Positions 53,516 through 60,710 of a DNA stretch of 64,000 bases are shown here, in pieces. The stretch comes from Paludibaculum fermentans_A (GTDB lineage Bacteria > Acidobacteriota > Terriglobia > Bryobacterales > Bryobacteraceae). Below the pieces are notes generated by a model. That model saw nothing but the letters and a program-made list of their open reading frames with translations. It was not told the DNA's origin and made no database searches. Numbering within the stretch: the first letter of the stretch is position 1; every line of letters begins with the position of its first letter. Both the position numbers and the translations under genes were made by a program. Location of the stretch: NCBI RefSeq assembly GCF_051172195.1, contig NZ_JBPJAQ010000004.1, positions 186,001 to 250,000 of the forward strand, written 5' to 3'.

Positions 53516-54607
53516 ATGCTGAGGATTGCCATGTGTACATTCCTGGCAGCGGTTCTGCCACTTTCCGCCCAGCCGCAAAACGCGGCCTCCGCGGTGCCCG
53601 ACGACCAGCAGGTGCTCGCCCTGTATGAACGCAGCCTGCAGTTGATTGAAGCCAGCGGCATCGCCAGTCCCGAACTCGGCCGAGCCGGCGTCCCCCTGGC
53701 CGAAAATATGCGCCAGGCCATGGAGAGCCTGAAGTTCCTCGGGATCCGGAACCCGCAGCTCCACTACCGGTTCATGACCAACCTGCACGCCTTCGTCCTC
53801 ATCTCGGATACCGTTCCTAAACCAGTGCCCTTCCCCGAGATCGGCCGCCTGCAACTGGCCGAACTGCGCGACAACCTGGGCAAAATCGAGCTGTACTTCC
53901 AGCAGCAGATTGCCGGCCTGCAGGCCGAACTCCGCTCGCCCGATCGCGACGAAACCGCCCGCTACCGCGACGCCAACACCTCCCTGCCTGCCCCCGACCC
54001 CAGGAATCCCCGCGTCGTCTTCCTCGGCGACTCCATCACCGACATGTGGCGGCTGAACGAGTACTTCTCCGGCAAGGACTATGTCAATCGCGGCATCAAC
54101 GGCCAGATCACCAGCCAGATGCTGGCCCGCTTCCAGGCCGACGTGGTCCTGCTGAAACCCGCGGCCGTCGTGATCCTGGCCGGCACCAATGACATCGGCC
54201 GCGGCGTCAATCCGTCCGTCATCCAGAACAACCTGACCATGATCTGCGACCTCGCCGACCTCCACAAGATCAAGGTGGTCCTGGCCAGCATCCTGCCCGT
54301 CTCCGATCACCACAAGAACGTCAACCCCATGTGGGAGCGCACCAAACTCCGCCCGCCGGCCGCCATCCTGGAAATGAACAAGTGGCTGCAGGCGCTGTGC
54401 GAGAAACGCGGCTATACCTACCTCGACTACTACCCCGCCATGGCCGCCGCCGATGGCCAAATGGCCTCGAATCTGGCGGATGACGGCCTCCACCCGAACC
54501 CGGGCGGCTACCGCATCATGGCCCCCATCGCCACTGCGGCTATCGAAAAAGCGCTGGGTCCCGCAAATGGAACACAACCCGCGGGCCGCAAGAGGCGTCT
54601 ATTCTAG
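53516..54607 (+). CDS. Exported SGNH/GDSL hydrolase
   Basis: The 363-aa product has a signal peptide and an N-terminal helical region (residues 30-145, ERSLQLIEASGIASPELGRAG) of unknown role. The SGNH core follows: block I RVVFLGDSITDMW with catalytic Ser, block III ILAGTNDIGRG, and block V ADDGLHPNPGGYR with catalytic Asp and His. It acts as an esterase or acetylhydrolase outside the cytoplasm. It lies 24 bp after the DUF3108 gene and probably shares its operon. Confidence 0.88.
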   Translation: MLRIAMCTFLAAVLPLSAQPQNAASAVPDDQQVLALYERSLQLIEASGIASPELGRAGVPLAENMRQAMESLKFLGIRNPQLHYRFMTNLHAFVLISDTVPKPVPFPEIGRLQLAELRDNLGKIELYFQQQIAGLQAELRSPDRDETARYRDANTSLPAPDPRNPRVVFLGDSITDMWRLNEYFSGKDYVNRGINGQITSQMLARFQADVVLLKPAAVVILAGTNDIGRGVNPSVIQNNLTMICDLADLHKIKVVLASILPVSDHHKNVNPMWERTKLRPPAAILEMNKWLQALCEKRGYTYLDYYPAMAAADGQMASNLADDGLHPNPGGYRIMAPIATAAIEKALGPANGTQPAGRKRRLF

Positions 54608-54611
54608 TGGC

Positions 54612-55694
54612 ATGAGCCTGCGCTCTCTACTTGTGTTGTGTCTGGCGGCCACCCTGTCGTTCGGTCAGGGCATGCGGCTGACCGTGGGCCAGTTGAAGTC
54701 GTTCCTTCGCTCGTCCATTCAGCTGAAACACCCGGACAAACAGGTAGCTGACTATCTGAAGAACGTAAAGCTCACTGAACAGTTCACCGCCCGGGATCTC
54801 GAAGAAATGCAGGGCGAAGGCATCGGCGCCCGTACTTCCGAAGCCCTGCAGACCCTGGTCACGTCCACCGCGAACCTCTCAAAGCCGGCTCGCGACCCCG
54901 TGGTAGCCAAAGCGCCCCCGCCTCCGCCCATGCCCCCACCCAGCTCGGAAGAACAGGCGAAGGTGATCGAGGAGGCACGCGAGGTCGCGCTCAATTACAC
55001 CAAGCGCCTGCCCGACTTCATCTGCACCCAGGTCACCCAGCGCTATGTCGACCCCTCCGGCCTCGAGATGTTCCACATGGTCGACCGCGTGATCGAGCGC
55101 CTCAGCTACTTCGAACAGAAGGAAAACTACAAGCTCATCTCCGTCAACGGCAACCTCACCGAGATGGATCGCGACAAACTGGGCGGCGCCACCTCCAGCG
55201 GCGAATTCGGCAGCATGCTGCGCGAAATCTTCGAGCCCTCCACCGAGGCCGAATTCCACTGGGAACGCTGGGCCAAGCTGCGCGGCAACCTCGTCCACGT
55301 CTACTCCTACCGCGTCAATCAATCGCGCTCGAAGTGGCACGTCTCCTGGCAGCGCCAGATGGAAATCGTACCCGGCTACAAGGGCCTCATCTACGTCGAC
55401 AAGACCACCCCCATCGTGCTGCGCGTCACCCTGGAAGCCGAGAACATGCCGGCCTCGTTCCCCATCCAGGTCGCCACCACCATGCTCGACTACGACTTCA
55501 CCTCCATCTCCAACAATCAGTTCCTCCTGCCCCTGCGCTCCGAAATGCAGATGCGCGAGGGCAAAATCCTGGTGAAGAACGAAGTCCAGTTCCGCAACTA
55601 CCGCAAGTTCGGCGCCGAATCGTCCATTACCTTCGACACCAGCGCGGAGCCCATCCCCGAAGACAAGCTCAAGGAAAAGCCGCCCCAACAGTAG
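54612..55694 (+). CDS. Exported protein of unknown function
   Basis: The 360-aa product has a signal peptide (SLRSLLVLCLAATLSFGQG), an N-terminal alpha-helical domain (residues 20-90, LTVGQLKSFLRSSIQLKHP), a Pro-rich linker (APPPPPMPPPSSEEQ), and a C-terminal beta-rich domain that includes YTKRLPDFICTQVTQRYVDP and LIYVDKTTPIVLRVTLEAE. I have seen comparable proteins in Acidobacteria, but no function is known. It starts four bases after the GDSL hydrolase stop. Confidence 0.7.
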   Translation: MSLRSLLVLCLAATLSFGQGMRLTVGQLKSFLRSSIQLKHPDKQVADYLKNVKLTEQFTARDLEEMQGEGIGARTSEALQTLVTSTANLSKPARDPVVAKAPPPPPMPPPSSEEQAKVIEEAREVALNYTKRLPDFICTQVTQRYVDPSGLEMFHMVDRVIERLSYFEQKENYKLISVNGNLTEMDRDKLGGATSSGEFGSMLREIFEPSTEAEFHWERWAKLRGNLVHVYSYRVNQSRSKWHVSWQRQMEIVPGYKGLIYVDKTTPIVLRVTLEAENMPASFPIQVATTMLDYDFTSISNNQFLLPLRSEMQMREGKILVKNEVQFRNYRKFGAESSITFDTSAEPIPEDKLKEKPPQQ

Positions 55695-55727
55695 CAGCTT
55701 GTCCTGCTTCGGAACTTGATATCGTGG

Positions 55728-56753
55728 ATGGAAGTGAAACTGAAAGGCGTGTTCACCCCGACTCTCGTCCCGGTGGATGAGAAGGGGCAAATCAACGAAG
55801 CCGAGATGCGGCGCTTCCTGTCGTGGCTCATCGACAAGGGCGTCCATGGTCTCTATCCCAACGGCTCCACCGGAGAGTTCACCCGCTTCACCGCGGAAGA
55901 GCGCCAGCGCATCGCCCGCATCACCTGCGAAGTCGCCAAGGGACGAGTCCCGGTTCTCGCCGGCGCCGCCGAAGCCAACATCCGCGAAACGCTAAAGGCC
56001 TGCGAGACTTACGCCGGGTACGGCGCCCGCGCGGTGGCCATCGTCTCGCCGTTCTACTACAAACTCGGGCCCGAGTCCCTCTACGCCCACTTCGCCGAAA
56101 TCGCCAAAAACTCGCCCATCGATGTCACGCTCTACAACATCCCCATGTTCGCCAGCCCCATCGATGTGCCCACCATCCAGCGGCTGTCCGAGTTCGAACG
56201 CATTATCGGCATCAAGGACTCCACCGGCGACGTCGCCTTCATGCTCCGCATGATCGCCGCGGTCCGTCCCAACCGCCCCGACTTCACCTTCCTCACCGGC
56301 TGGGATGTTGTCCTCGCCCCCATGCTCATGATCGGCGCCGACGGCGGCACCAACGCCACCAGCAACGTCGCGCCGGAGCTCATGCGGAAACTCTACGACC
56401 TCACCACCTCCGGCCAGTGGAACGACGCCCTGAAGCTTCAGACCACCATCCTCGAACTGTTCGACCTCATGCTCTACCCGTTCGAGTTCCCCGACGGCTT
56501 CCGCGCCGGCGCCGCCCTCCGTGGCTTCGACTTCGGCCAGGGCCGGCAGCCCTCCACCCCGAAGCAGGATGAAAACAAAGCCGCCCTCGCCCGTACCCTG
56601 CGCTGCATGCTGGCCGATTCCGGCATCGTCGAACCGCCCGCCGGCGGCTGCGCCCCGCGCACTGGCAACATCGAGAAGGATCGCATCACCCAGATCGCGC
56701 TCGAAATCGTCGGGCAGCTCGAAGAACGGGGTCTGATCTGCCGGAAGCCGTAG
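55728..56753 (+). CDS. DapA-family (dihydrodipicolinate synthase/aldolase-type) enzyme
   Basis: The 341-aa product is a DHDPS/NAL-type TIM barrel with the pyruvate-binding GSTGEF, Tyr in YNIPMFASP and the Schiff-base Lys in IGIKDSTGD. It catalyses an aldol-type reaction between pyruvate or an analogue and an aldehyde. It is longer than DapA by about 50 residues, with a C-terminal part (KAALARTLRCMLADSGIV) rich in Cys and Arg. ATG 55728 is preferred to an upstream TTG. Next to a BMC-T shell gene, so it may act on sugar acids in a compartment (inference). Confidence 0.85.
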   Translation: MEVKLKGVFTPTLVPVDEKGQINEAEMRRFLSWLIDKGVHGLYPNGSTGEFTRFTAEERQRIARITCEVAKGRVPVLAGAAEANIRETLKACETYAGYGARAVAIVSPFYYKLGPESLYAHFAEIAKNSPIDVTLYNIPMFASPIDVPTIQRLSEFERIIGIKDSTGDVAFMLRMIAAVRPNRPDFTFLTGWDVVLAPMLMIGADGGTNATSNVAPELMRKLYDLTTSGQWNDALKLQTTILELFDLMLYPFEFPDGFRAGAALRGFDFGQGRQPSTPKQDENKAALARTLRCMLADSGIVEPPAGGCAPRTGNIEKDRITQIALEIVGQLEERGLICRKP

Positions 56754-56764
56754 CATTCATTGAG

Positions 56765-57364
56765 GTGGGCGGCTGGTCGCCGGCCATGCTCATCCTGGAC
56801 GCCATGGAAAAGACCGGCTCGGTCCGCATCCTGCAGGCGGAACTGAACGATCAGCCCGGCGTCTGCCTGAAAGTCATCGGCCCGCTCGGCGATGTCCAGT
56901 CGGCCGCCGCCGCCGCCCGCCAAATCGCTGAAAAGATGATGGTGCAGATCGTGGCGGACGTCATTGCGGCGCCGCACGAAGGAGCCCCGGCAGCCTATGA
57001 AGCCCTGCCGGACTTCAACCCGCTATTCTCGCAGGCCACCGTCCAAGTGCCGGATAATGTGAAAGATAAGGAGAAAGTCGTGGATCAACAGGCAGGTTTC
57101 GCCGTCGGATTGATTGAGACCCAGGGCTTTACGGCAGTCTTCGAAGCCATCGACACCGCTCTCAAGACCGCTTCCGTCGAGGTACTGGCCCGCGAGAAAC
57201 TGGGCGGCGGCTATATCACCGTCATCATCAAGGGCGACGTCGCGGCCGTTTCCGCCGCCGTGGAAGCCGGGAAAAGGAAGGTCGAAGGCCTCGGCAAGCT
57301 CATTGCGGCCCATGTCATCGCCAGTCCCTCCCAAGGTGTCATCGCTCTCCTGCCAAAGCTCTGA
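56765..57364 (+). CDS. Tandem-domain bacterial microcompartment shell protein (BMC-T)
   Basis: The product (at least 199 aa) contains two BMC domains. The second is classic: AVGLIETQGFTAVFEAIDTAL, REKLGGGYITVIIKGDVAAVSAAVEAG and KLIAAHVIASPSQGVIA. The first is more divergent (SPAMLILDAMEKTGSVRI, LKVIGPLGDVQSAAAAARQIAEKMM). BMC-T proteins form trimeric pores in the shell of proteinaceous organelles. The GTG 56765 start given here omits the first beta strand (AFIEV) that the open upstream frame would supply; a non-standard start overlapping dapA (from about 56738) is plausible. No other shell gene is in the window. Confidence 0.82.
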   Translation: MGGWSPAMLILDAMEKTGSVRILQAELNDQPGVCLKVIGPLGDVQSAAAAARQIAEKMMVQIVADVIAAPHEGAPAAYEALPDFNPLFSQATVQVPDNVKDKEKVVDQQAGFAVGLIETQGFTAVFEAIDTALKTASVEVLAREKLGGGYITVIIKGDVAAVSAAVEAGKRKVEGLGKLIAAHVIASPSQGVIALLPKL

Positions 57365-57402
57365 AACAAAACCGTCACGCAACGCATCCAATCAGAATAA
57401 GC

Positions 57403-57411
57403 TGGTATAAA
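57403..57411 (+). promoter_or_regulatory. Extended -10 promoter upstream of the radical SAM gene
   Basis: TGGTATAAA at 57403-57411 is a TGn-TATAAT-type extended -10 element. A transcript from it would have a leader of about 120 bases with a short reading frame and a hairpin before the gene at 57540. Confidence 0.4.
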
Positions 57412-57433
57412 CCCGCAGTTCGCGTGACCAATC

Positions 57434-57490
57434 ATGAACAAATCACTGGCCATTCTATTGGCCTTTTATTCTCCGTCCGAGGCCGAGTGA
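57434..57490 (+). CDS. Possible leader peptide
   Basis: ATG 57434 opens an 18-codon frame (MNKSLAILLAFYSPSEAE) ending in TGA at 57490, overlapping the hairpin with T tract. It could be an attenuator leader peptide, but the ribosome site is weak and no homolog was recognised. This is a speculative call. Confidence 0.2.
   Translation: MNKSLAILLAFYSPSEAE
57448..57470 (+). terminator. Rho-independent terminator (or attenuator)
   Basis: GGCCA (57448-57452) pairs with TGGCC (57459-57463) around a 6-base loop and is followed by TTTTATT. It lies about 85 bases past the BMC-T stop and 70 bases before the radical SAM start. It may end the dapA-BMC-T transcript, attenuate the next one, or both. Confidence 0.55.
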
Positions 57491-57539
57491 GTCTGTCCGA
57501 TTGCTTTCCTGGACAAAAGTGTTGAAGGAGTGAAGCCGG

Positions 57540-58547
57540 GTGCAGACGAAACACGTAGTGCAAGCCTGGGGCATGATTCTAAAGGGAAATCGCCCCACCC
57601 TGTCCATCGAGATTACCCGTGAGTGCCCCCTGCGCTGTCCCGGTTGTTACGCCTATGACGAGTCTCACCTCGGCGGCGGAGTTACCCTTCGGGAACTCGC
57701 TGACCGTAAAGGCCAGGCCTTGGTCGACGGCGTTATGGGCGTCGTGGACCGCTTAAAACCGTTACATCTGTCAATTGTGGGTGGAGATCCGCTCGTTCGT
57801 TACCGCGAACTCGAGCAAATGGTCCCCATGCTGCTCGATCGTGGCATCCACGTCCAGATCGTCACCAGCGCCTTCCGTACGCTGCCAGCCGGCTGGGTCG
57901 ACCTGCCGCGCCTCAATGTCGTCGTCTCCATCGACGGCCTGCGCGAAGAACACGACGTCCGCCGCACCCCGGCCACATACGACCGTATTCTCAAGAACAT
58001 CCAGGGCCAGCGCATCACCGTCCACTGCACCGTCACCGGCCAGATGATGAAGCGCCCCGGTTACCTCAAGGAGTTCCTGGACTTCTGGGCTCCGCGCGAC
58101 GAGATCCGCAAGATCTGGTTCAGCCTCTTTACACCCCAGATCGGCGACGACCTGCCCGAGATGCTCACCAAGGCCGAACGCGCCCAGGTCATCACTGATC
58201 TACTACAACTGAGGAAGCACTACCCCAAGCTCGACATGCCGGAACGGCTGATCAAACAGTTCGCCACTCCGCCCTCCAGCCCGTCCGACTGCGTCTTCGC
58301 CCAGACCACCCAAACCGTCTCGGCCGATCTCAAAACCGAGATCACGCCCTGCCAGTTCGGCGGCAATCCGGACTGCTCCGCCTGCGGCTGCATCGCCTCC
58401 ATGGTACTCGGCGCCGTAGCCGACTTTAAGCTCGGTGGCATCATTCCGGTCGGCGCCATATTCCGCGCCTCCGCCAAAATCGGCCAGATGAATGCCCGTG
58501 GCAACCGCCCGCAAGAGGTCCAGCAACCCTTCCGGGTGCTCCCCTAG
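57540..58547 (+). CDS. Radical SAM protein with C-terminal Cys-rich region
   Basis: The 335-aa product has the radical SAM cluster motif CPLRCPGC (Cys29, 33, 36), GGDPLVR for the substrate region, and a TIM-barrel half (VVVSIDGLREEHDVRR). The C-terminal region CVFAQTTQTVSADLKTEITPCQ and NPDCSACGCIA resembles a short SPASM-type auxiliary cluster site. It likely modifies a peptide or small molecule. The start is GTG 57540. No precursor peptide was found beside it. The gene is preceded by a possible attenuated leader (57403-57490). Confidence 0.85.
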   Translation: MQTKHVVQAWGMILKGNRPTLSIEITRECPLRCPGCYAYDESHLGGGVTLRELADRKGQALVDGVMGVVDRLKPLHLSIVGGDPLVRYRELEQMVPMLLDRGIHVQIVTSAFRTLPAGWVDLPRLNVVVSIDGLREEHDVRRTPATYDRILKNIQGQRITVHCTVTGQMMKRPGYLKEFLDFWAPRDEIRKIWFSLFTPQIGDDLPEMLTKAERAQVITDLLQLRKHYPKLDMPERLIKQFATPPSSPSDCVFAQTTQTVSADLKTEITPCQFGGNPDCSACGCIASMVLGAVADFKLGGIIPVGAIFRASAKIGQMNARGNRPQEVQQPFRVLP

Positions 58548-58554
58548 CCGCCGC

Positions 58555-58938
58555 TTATTGCGGGTATTGATCCCAGTGGCCGTTCGTCATCCGGCCGCTC
58601 GTCTTCTTCGCATACTCCGGATCGCTGGCCGGATTCACGTTCACAATCAACAGGTTAGCTGGACCGCCTACACGCAGCGGCGCGCTCGGATCCGCTGGAA
58701 ATATGAACTTCCCCTGCACGTGGAACAGCACGCCATCAGACGGGATCTGCGTCTGCGACTTCTCACCCAACGCCGTGACCACGCCATTGTGCACCACCAC
58801 CACCGATCCCGACACCGGCGGCCGCCCCGATCCGTCCATGAGAATCGCGTCCAACAGCACCTTGGGCTGATCGCCCGCATTCCGCCGGCAACCGCCCAGG
58901 CAGGCCGCGGCCACAAGCACCATCACTAATCCGCGCAA
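58555..58938 (-). CDS. Lipoprotein with amidohydrolase composite-domain only
   Basis: The 127-aa product has a lipoprotein signal (VLVAAACLGGC, lipobox LGGC at about residue 17). It then reads as the small outer beta domain of amidohydrolases: AILMDGSGRPPVSGSVVVVHNGVVTALG (N-terminal part) joined directly to LRVGGPANLLIVNVNP (C-terminal part). The metal-binding TIM barrel that normally separates these is missing. It therefore looks like an internally deleted amidohydrolase or a binding protein. Its ATG overlaps the original stop of the HAD gene (58926). Expected location is the periplasm-facing membrane. Confidence 0.7.
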   Translation of the reverse strand: MRGLVMVLVAAACLGGCRRNAGDQPKVLLDAILMDGSGRPPVSGSVVVVHNGVVTALGEKSQTQIPSDGVLFHVQGKFIFPADPSAPLRVGGPANLLIVNVNPASDPEYAKKTSGRMTNGHWDQYPQ

Positions 58939-59624
58939 ATCAGTTGCTCCAGTTTCAGCGCGCGCAAATCGGGAACAAGAATGTCCGGACGGTGCTGCGC
59001 GAGCTCATCCTATGGTACGACACCCGTTCCCACCGCCACGCTGCGCAACCCGTTCGCCCGCGCCGCCAGAATGTCGTTCGGATGATCCCCAATCAGCGTT
59101 GCCACCGTTGGCGCCTCCAGCCACTCGCGCCGCCGCGCTTCCGCCAGCGCCAAGCCCGCCAGTTCGGCCCGGGTCGCCCCCTGCTCCGCAAACGCCCCAT
59201 ACCGGATATGCGGCCGCAATCCCGCCTGCGTCATCTTCCGCCACCCGATCCTCGACAGGTTCCCCGTCACCAGCCCCACCACCACCCCTTCCGCCGCCAG
59301 CCGCTCCAGCAATTGCGGAGCCCCGGGGCAAACCTTCTCCCGCAGGTCCGGACAACGCCGCACATAAAGGGCCTGCGCTTTCTTCATAATCGCCAGCATC
59401 AGCTCCGGAGCCGCCTCCGCCGCGCCCGCCTGCCGCAACATGCATTGCAGGATGTCGCCGTCCAGCATCCCCTGTACCGGAATCCCGTCCGTCGTACTCC
59501 GCACCCCGGCCACCTGCCAGATCGCCTCCTCCAGCACTTGCCGGTGATGAGGTCCAGACCGGCTCAACAGCGTCCCATCGATATCGAACAGAACCAGCAC
59601 TCGAGACTTGGCGTAGCGGGGCAT
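58926..59624 (-). pseudogene. HAD hydrolase with an in-frame TAG near the 3' end
   Basis: The reading frame from ATG 59624 is a HAD-superfamily phosphatase: LVLFDIDGTLL (Asp14 nucleophile, Asp16), GLVTGNLSRIGWRKM and TLIGDHPNDILAARANGL (acid loop). At 59010 a TAG interrupts after residue 204 (GVVP). Continuing past it for 27 codons gives DELAQHRPDILVPDLRALKLEQLICAD and a stop at 58926, which completes the usual C-terminal sequence of this family. The downstream stop overlaps the ATG of the lipoprotein (58938), as expected for coupled genes. So the TAG is either a real disruption, a sequencing error or a readthrough site. The truncated enzyme may still be active. Confidence 0.75.
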
Positions 59625-59648
59625 CTCCTCAGGTTAGAATGATAGGGA

Positions 59649-60149
59649 ATGCAATTGCTTCAGGCAGGAACGCACCAGGTTGTCGTCTTGGAACTCGACG
59701 CGGACCTGCTTCGCCAGGGAGCCGAGGAAACCGGCTTCGTCTGCGAGGTCACCGACACCCCCCGCAGCTCGCTGCTCGAGCTCAGCGCACTCGATCGCGA
59801 CGGCCCGCTGCTGCTGTTCGATGCTTCCGATCCCACCAACACCGGCTGGTTCTCCCGTTGCCAGTTCTATGTGGATGGCCGTACCGGCGGCGTCCTCCAA
59901 ACCCCCTTCGTCGTCGCCAACAAACGCGATGCCGGGGGACGGCCCCACTCCCGCGCACTTTCCGTCCAGGTCTTCAAGGAACTTCCCTCTCATTTCCGTC
60001 TCCCCGGCCGCCAGCCATTAAATGAGAAGGTCCTCTACGCCGTGCTGTTCAACTTCCTCTCGGCTCTGCAGAAAGTGGGCGTAGGAATCTGCGGCCCCAC
60101 CACCGTGGTCCGGCCCGTAGCCGGCCGCGTCGACGCACCACCCCGTTAA
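59649..60149 (+). CDS. Conserved protein of unknown function
   Basis: The 166-aa product (MQLLQAGTHQVVVLELDADLL...) has no signal peptide or membrane segment. It is acidic early and contains LLLFDASDPTNTGWFSRCQFYVDG and LPGRQPLNEKVLYAVLFNFLSALQKVGVGICG. I do not recognise a family. The frame has clean coding composition, and the gene is divergent from the HAD gene 24 bp away. Its 3' end overlaps the next gene by 4 bp (convergent). Confidence 0.6.
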   Translation: MQLLQAGTHQVVVLELDADLLRQGAEETGFVCEVTDTPRSSLLELSALDRDGPLLLFDASDPTNTGWFSRCQFYVDGRTGGVLQTPFVVANKRDAGGRPHSRALSVQVFKELPSHFRLPGRQPLNEKVLYAVLFNFLSALQKVGVGICGPTTVVRPVAGRVDAPPR

Positions 60150-60697
60150 CGCTCGGCCGCCAGCTCTCGCGCCAGCCAGGGGTAGAACCGCCCAACTTCC
60201 GATTCCCGCATCAGGACAAGCTGCCCTACCGGCGCACCAGCCTGCCCCAACCCCAGCGCCATCAGCAGACGCCCGCCCGGCAGCCTCCGCACCCGCATCC
60301 GGTAACCTGCCGCACCCGGCACCACATACCCGCGCGTCGCATCGCCAGGGAACAGCGCGTCCACGTTTCGCTCCGGCTCGTAGTTCCGTGTCACGCTCAG
60401 CAGCTTCCGGTCCGCCGCCCGGAACACCAGCACATGCGAGAAATCGTGGTGGTCGATCTCGCCCAGTTGGAACTGCCACGACACCAACCCGCCGCCGGAC
60501 TCCGCCACCAGCGCCGGCCGCCCCAGGGCCCGCACCACCTCCTCCATCGACTCGTCCAACGTCAACCACACCACCCCGTCTGCCTTCACCTGGGGATCCG
60601 CCAGAGCCGGCAATCGCGTCGGCGCATCAGCCCCTGATAACAGCGCTGGGGGCGCCGCGGTCAGCAGCGCCCCCAGCAGTACAATCAGTCTGTTCAT
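60146..60697 (-). CDS. Exported protein of unknown function
   Basis: The 183-aa product has a signal peptide (MNRLIVLLGALLTAAPPALLSG) and a mature part with WLTLDESMEEVVRALGRPALVAESG and SWQFQLGEIDHHDFSHVLVFRA, which has a SmpA/OmlA- or BamE-like flavour in the ESMEEVVRALGRP helix-turn but lacks the full motif. No clear domain. It lies 13 bp downstream of the alkaline phosphatase gene on the same strand and is probably co-transcribed with it. The 3' end overlaps the gene at 59649 by 4 bp. Confidence 0.6.
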   Translation of the reverse strand: MNRLIVLLGALLTAAPPALLSGADAPTRLPALADPQVKADGVVWLTLDESMEEVVRALGRPALVAESGGGLVSWQFQLGEIDHHDFSHVLVFRAADRKLLSVTRNYEPERNVDALFPGDATRGYVVPGAAGYRMRVRRLPGGRLLMALGLGQAGAPVGQLVLMRESEVGRFYPWLARELAAER

Positions 60698-60710
60698 CGT
60701 CGCCCCGTGC

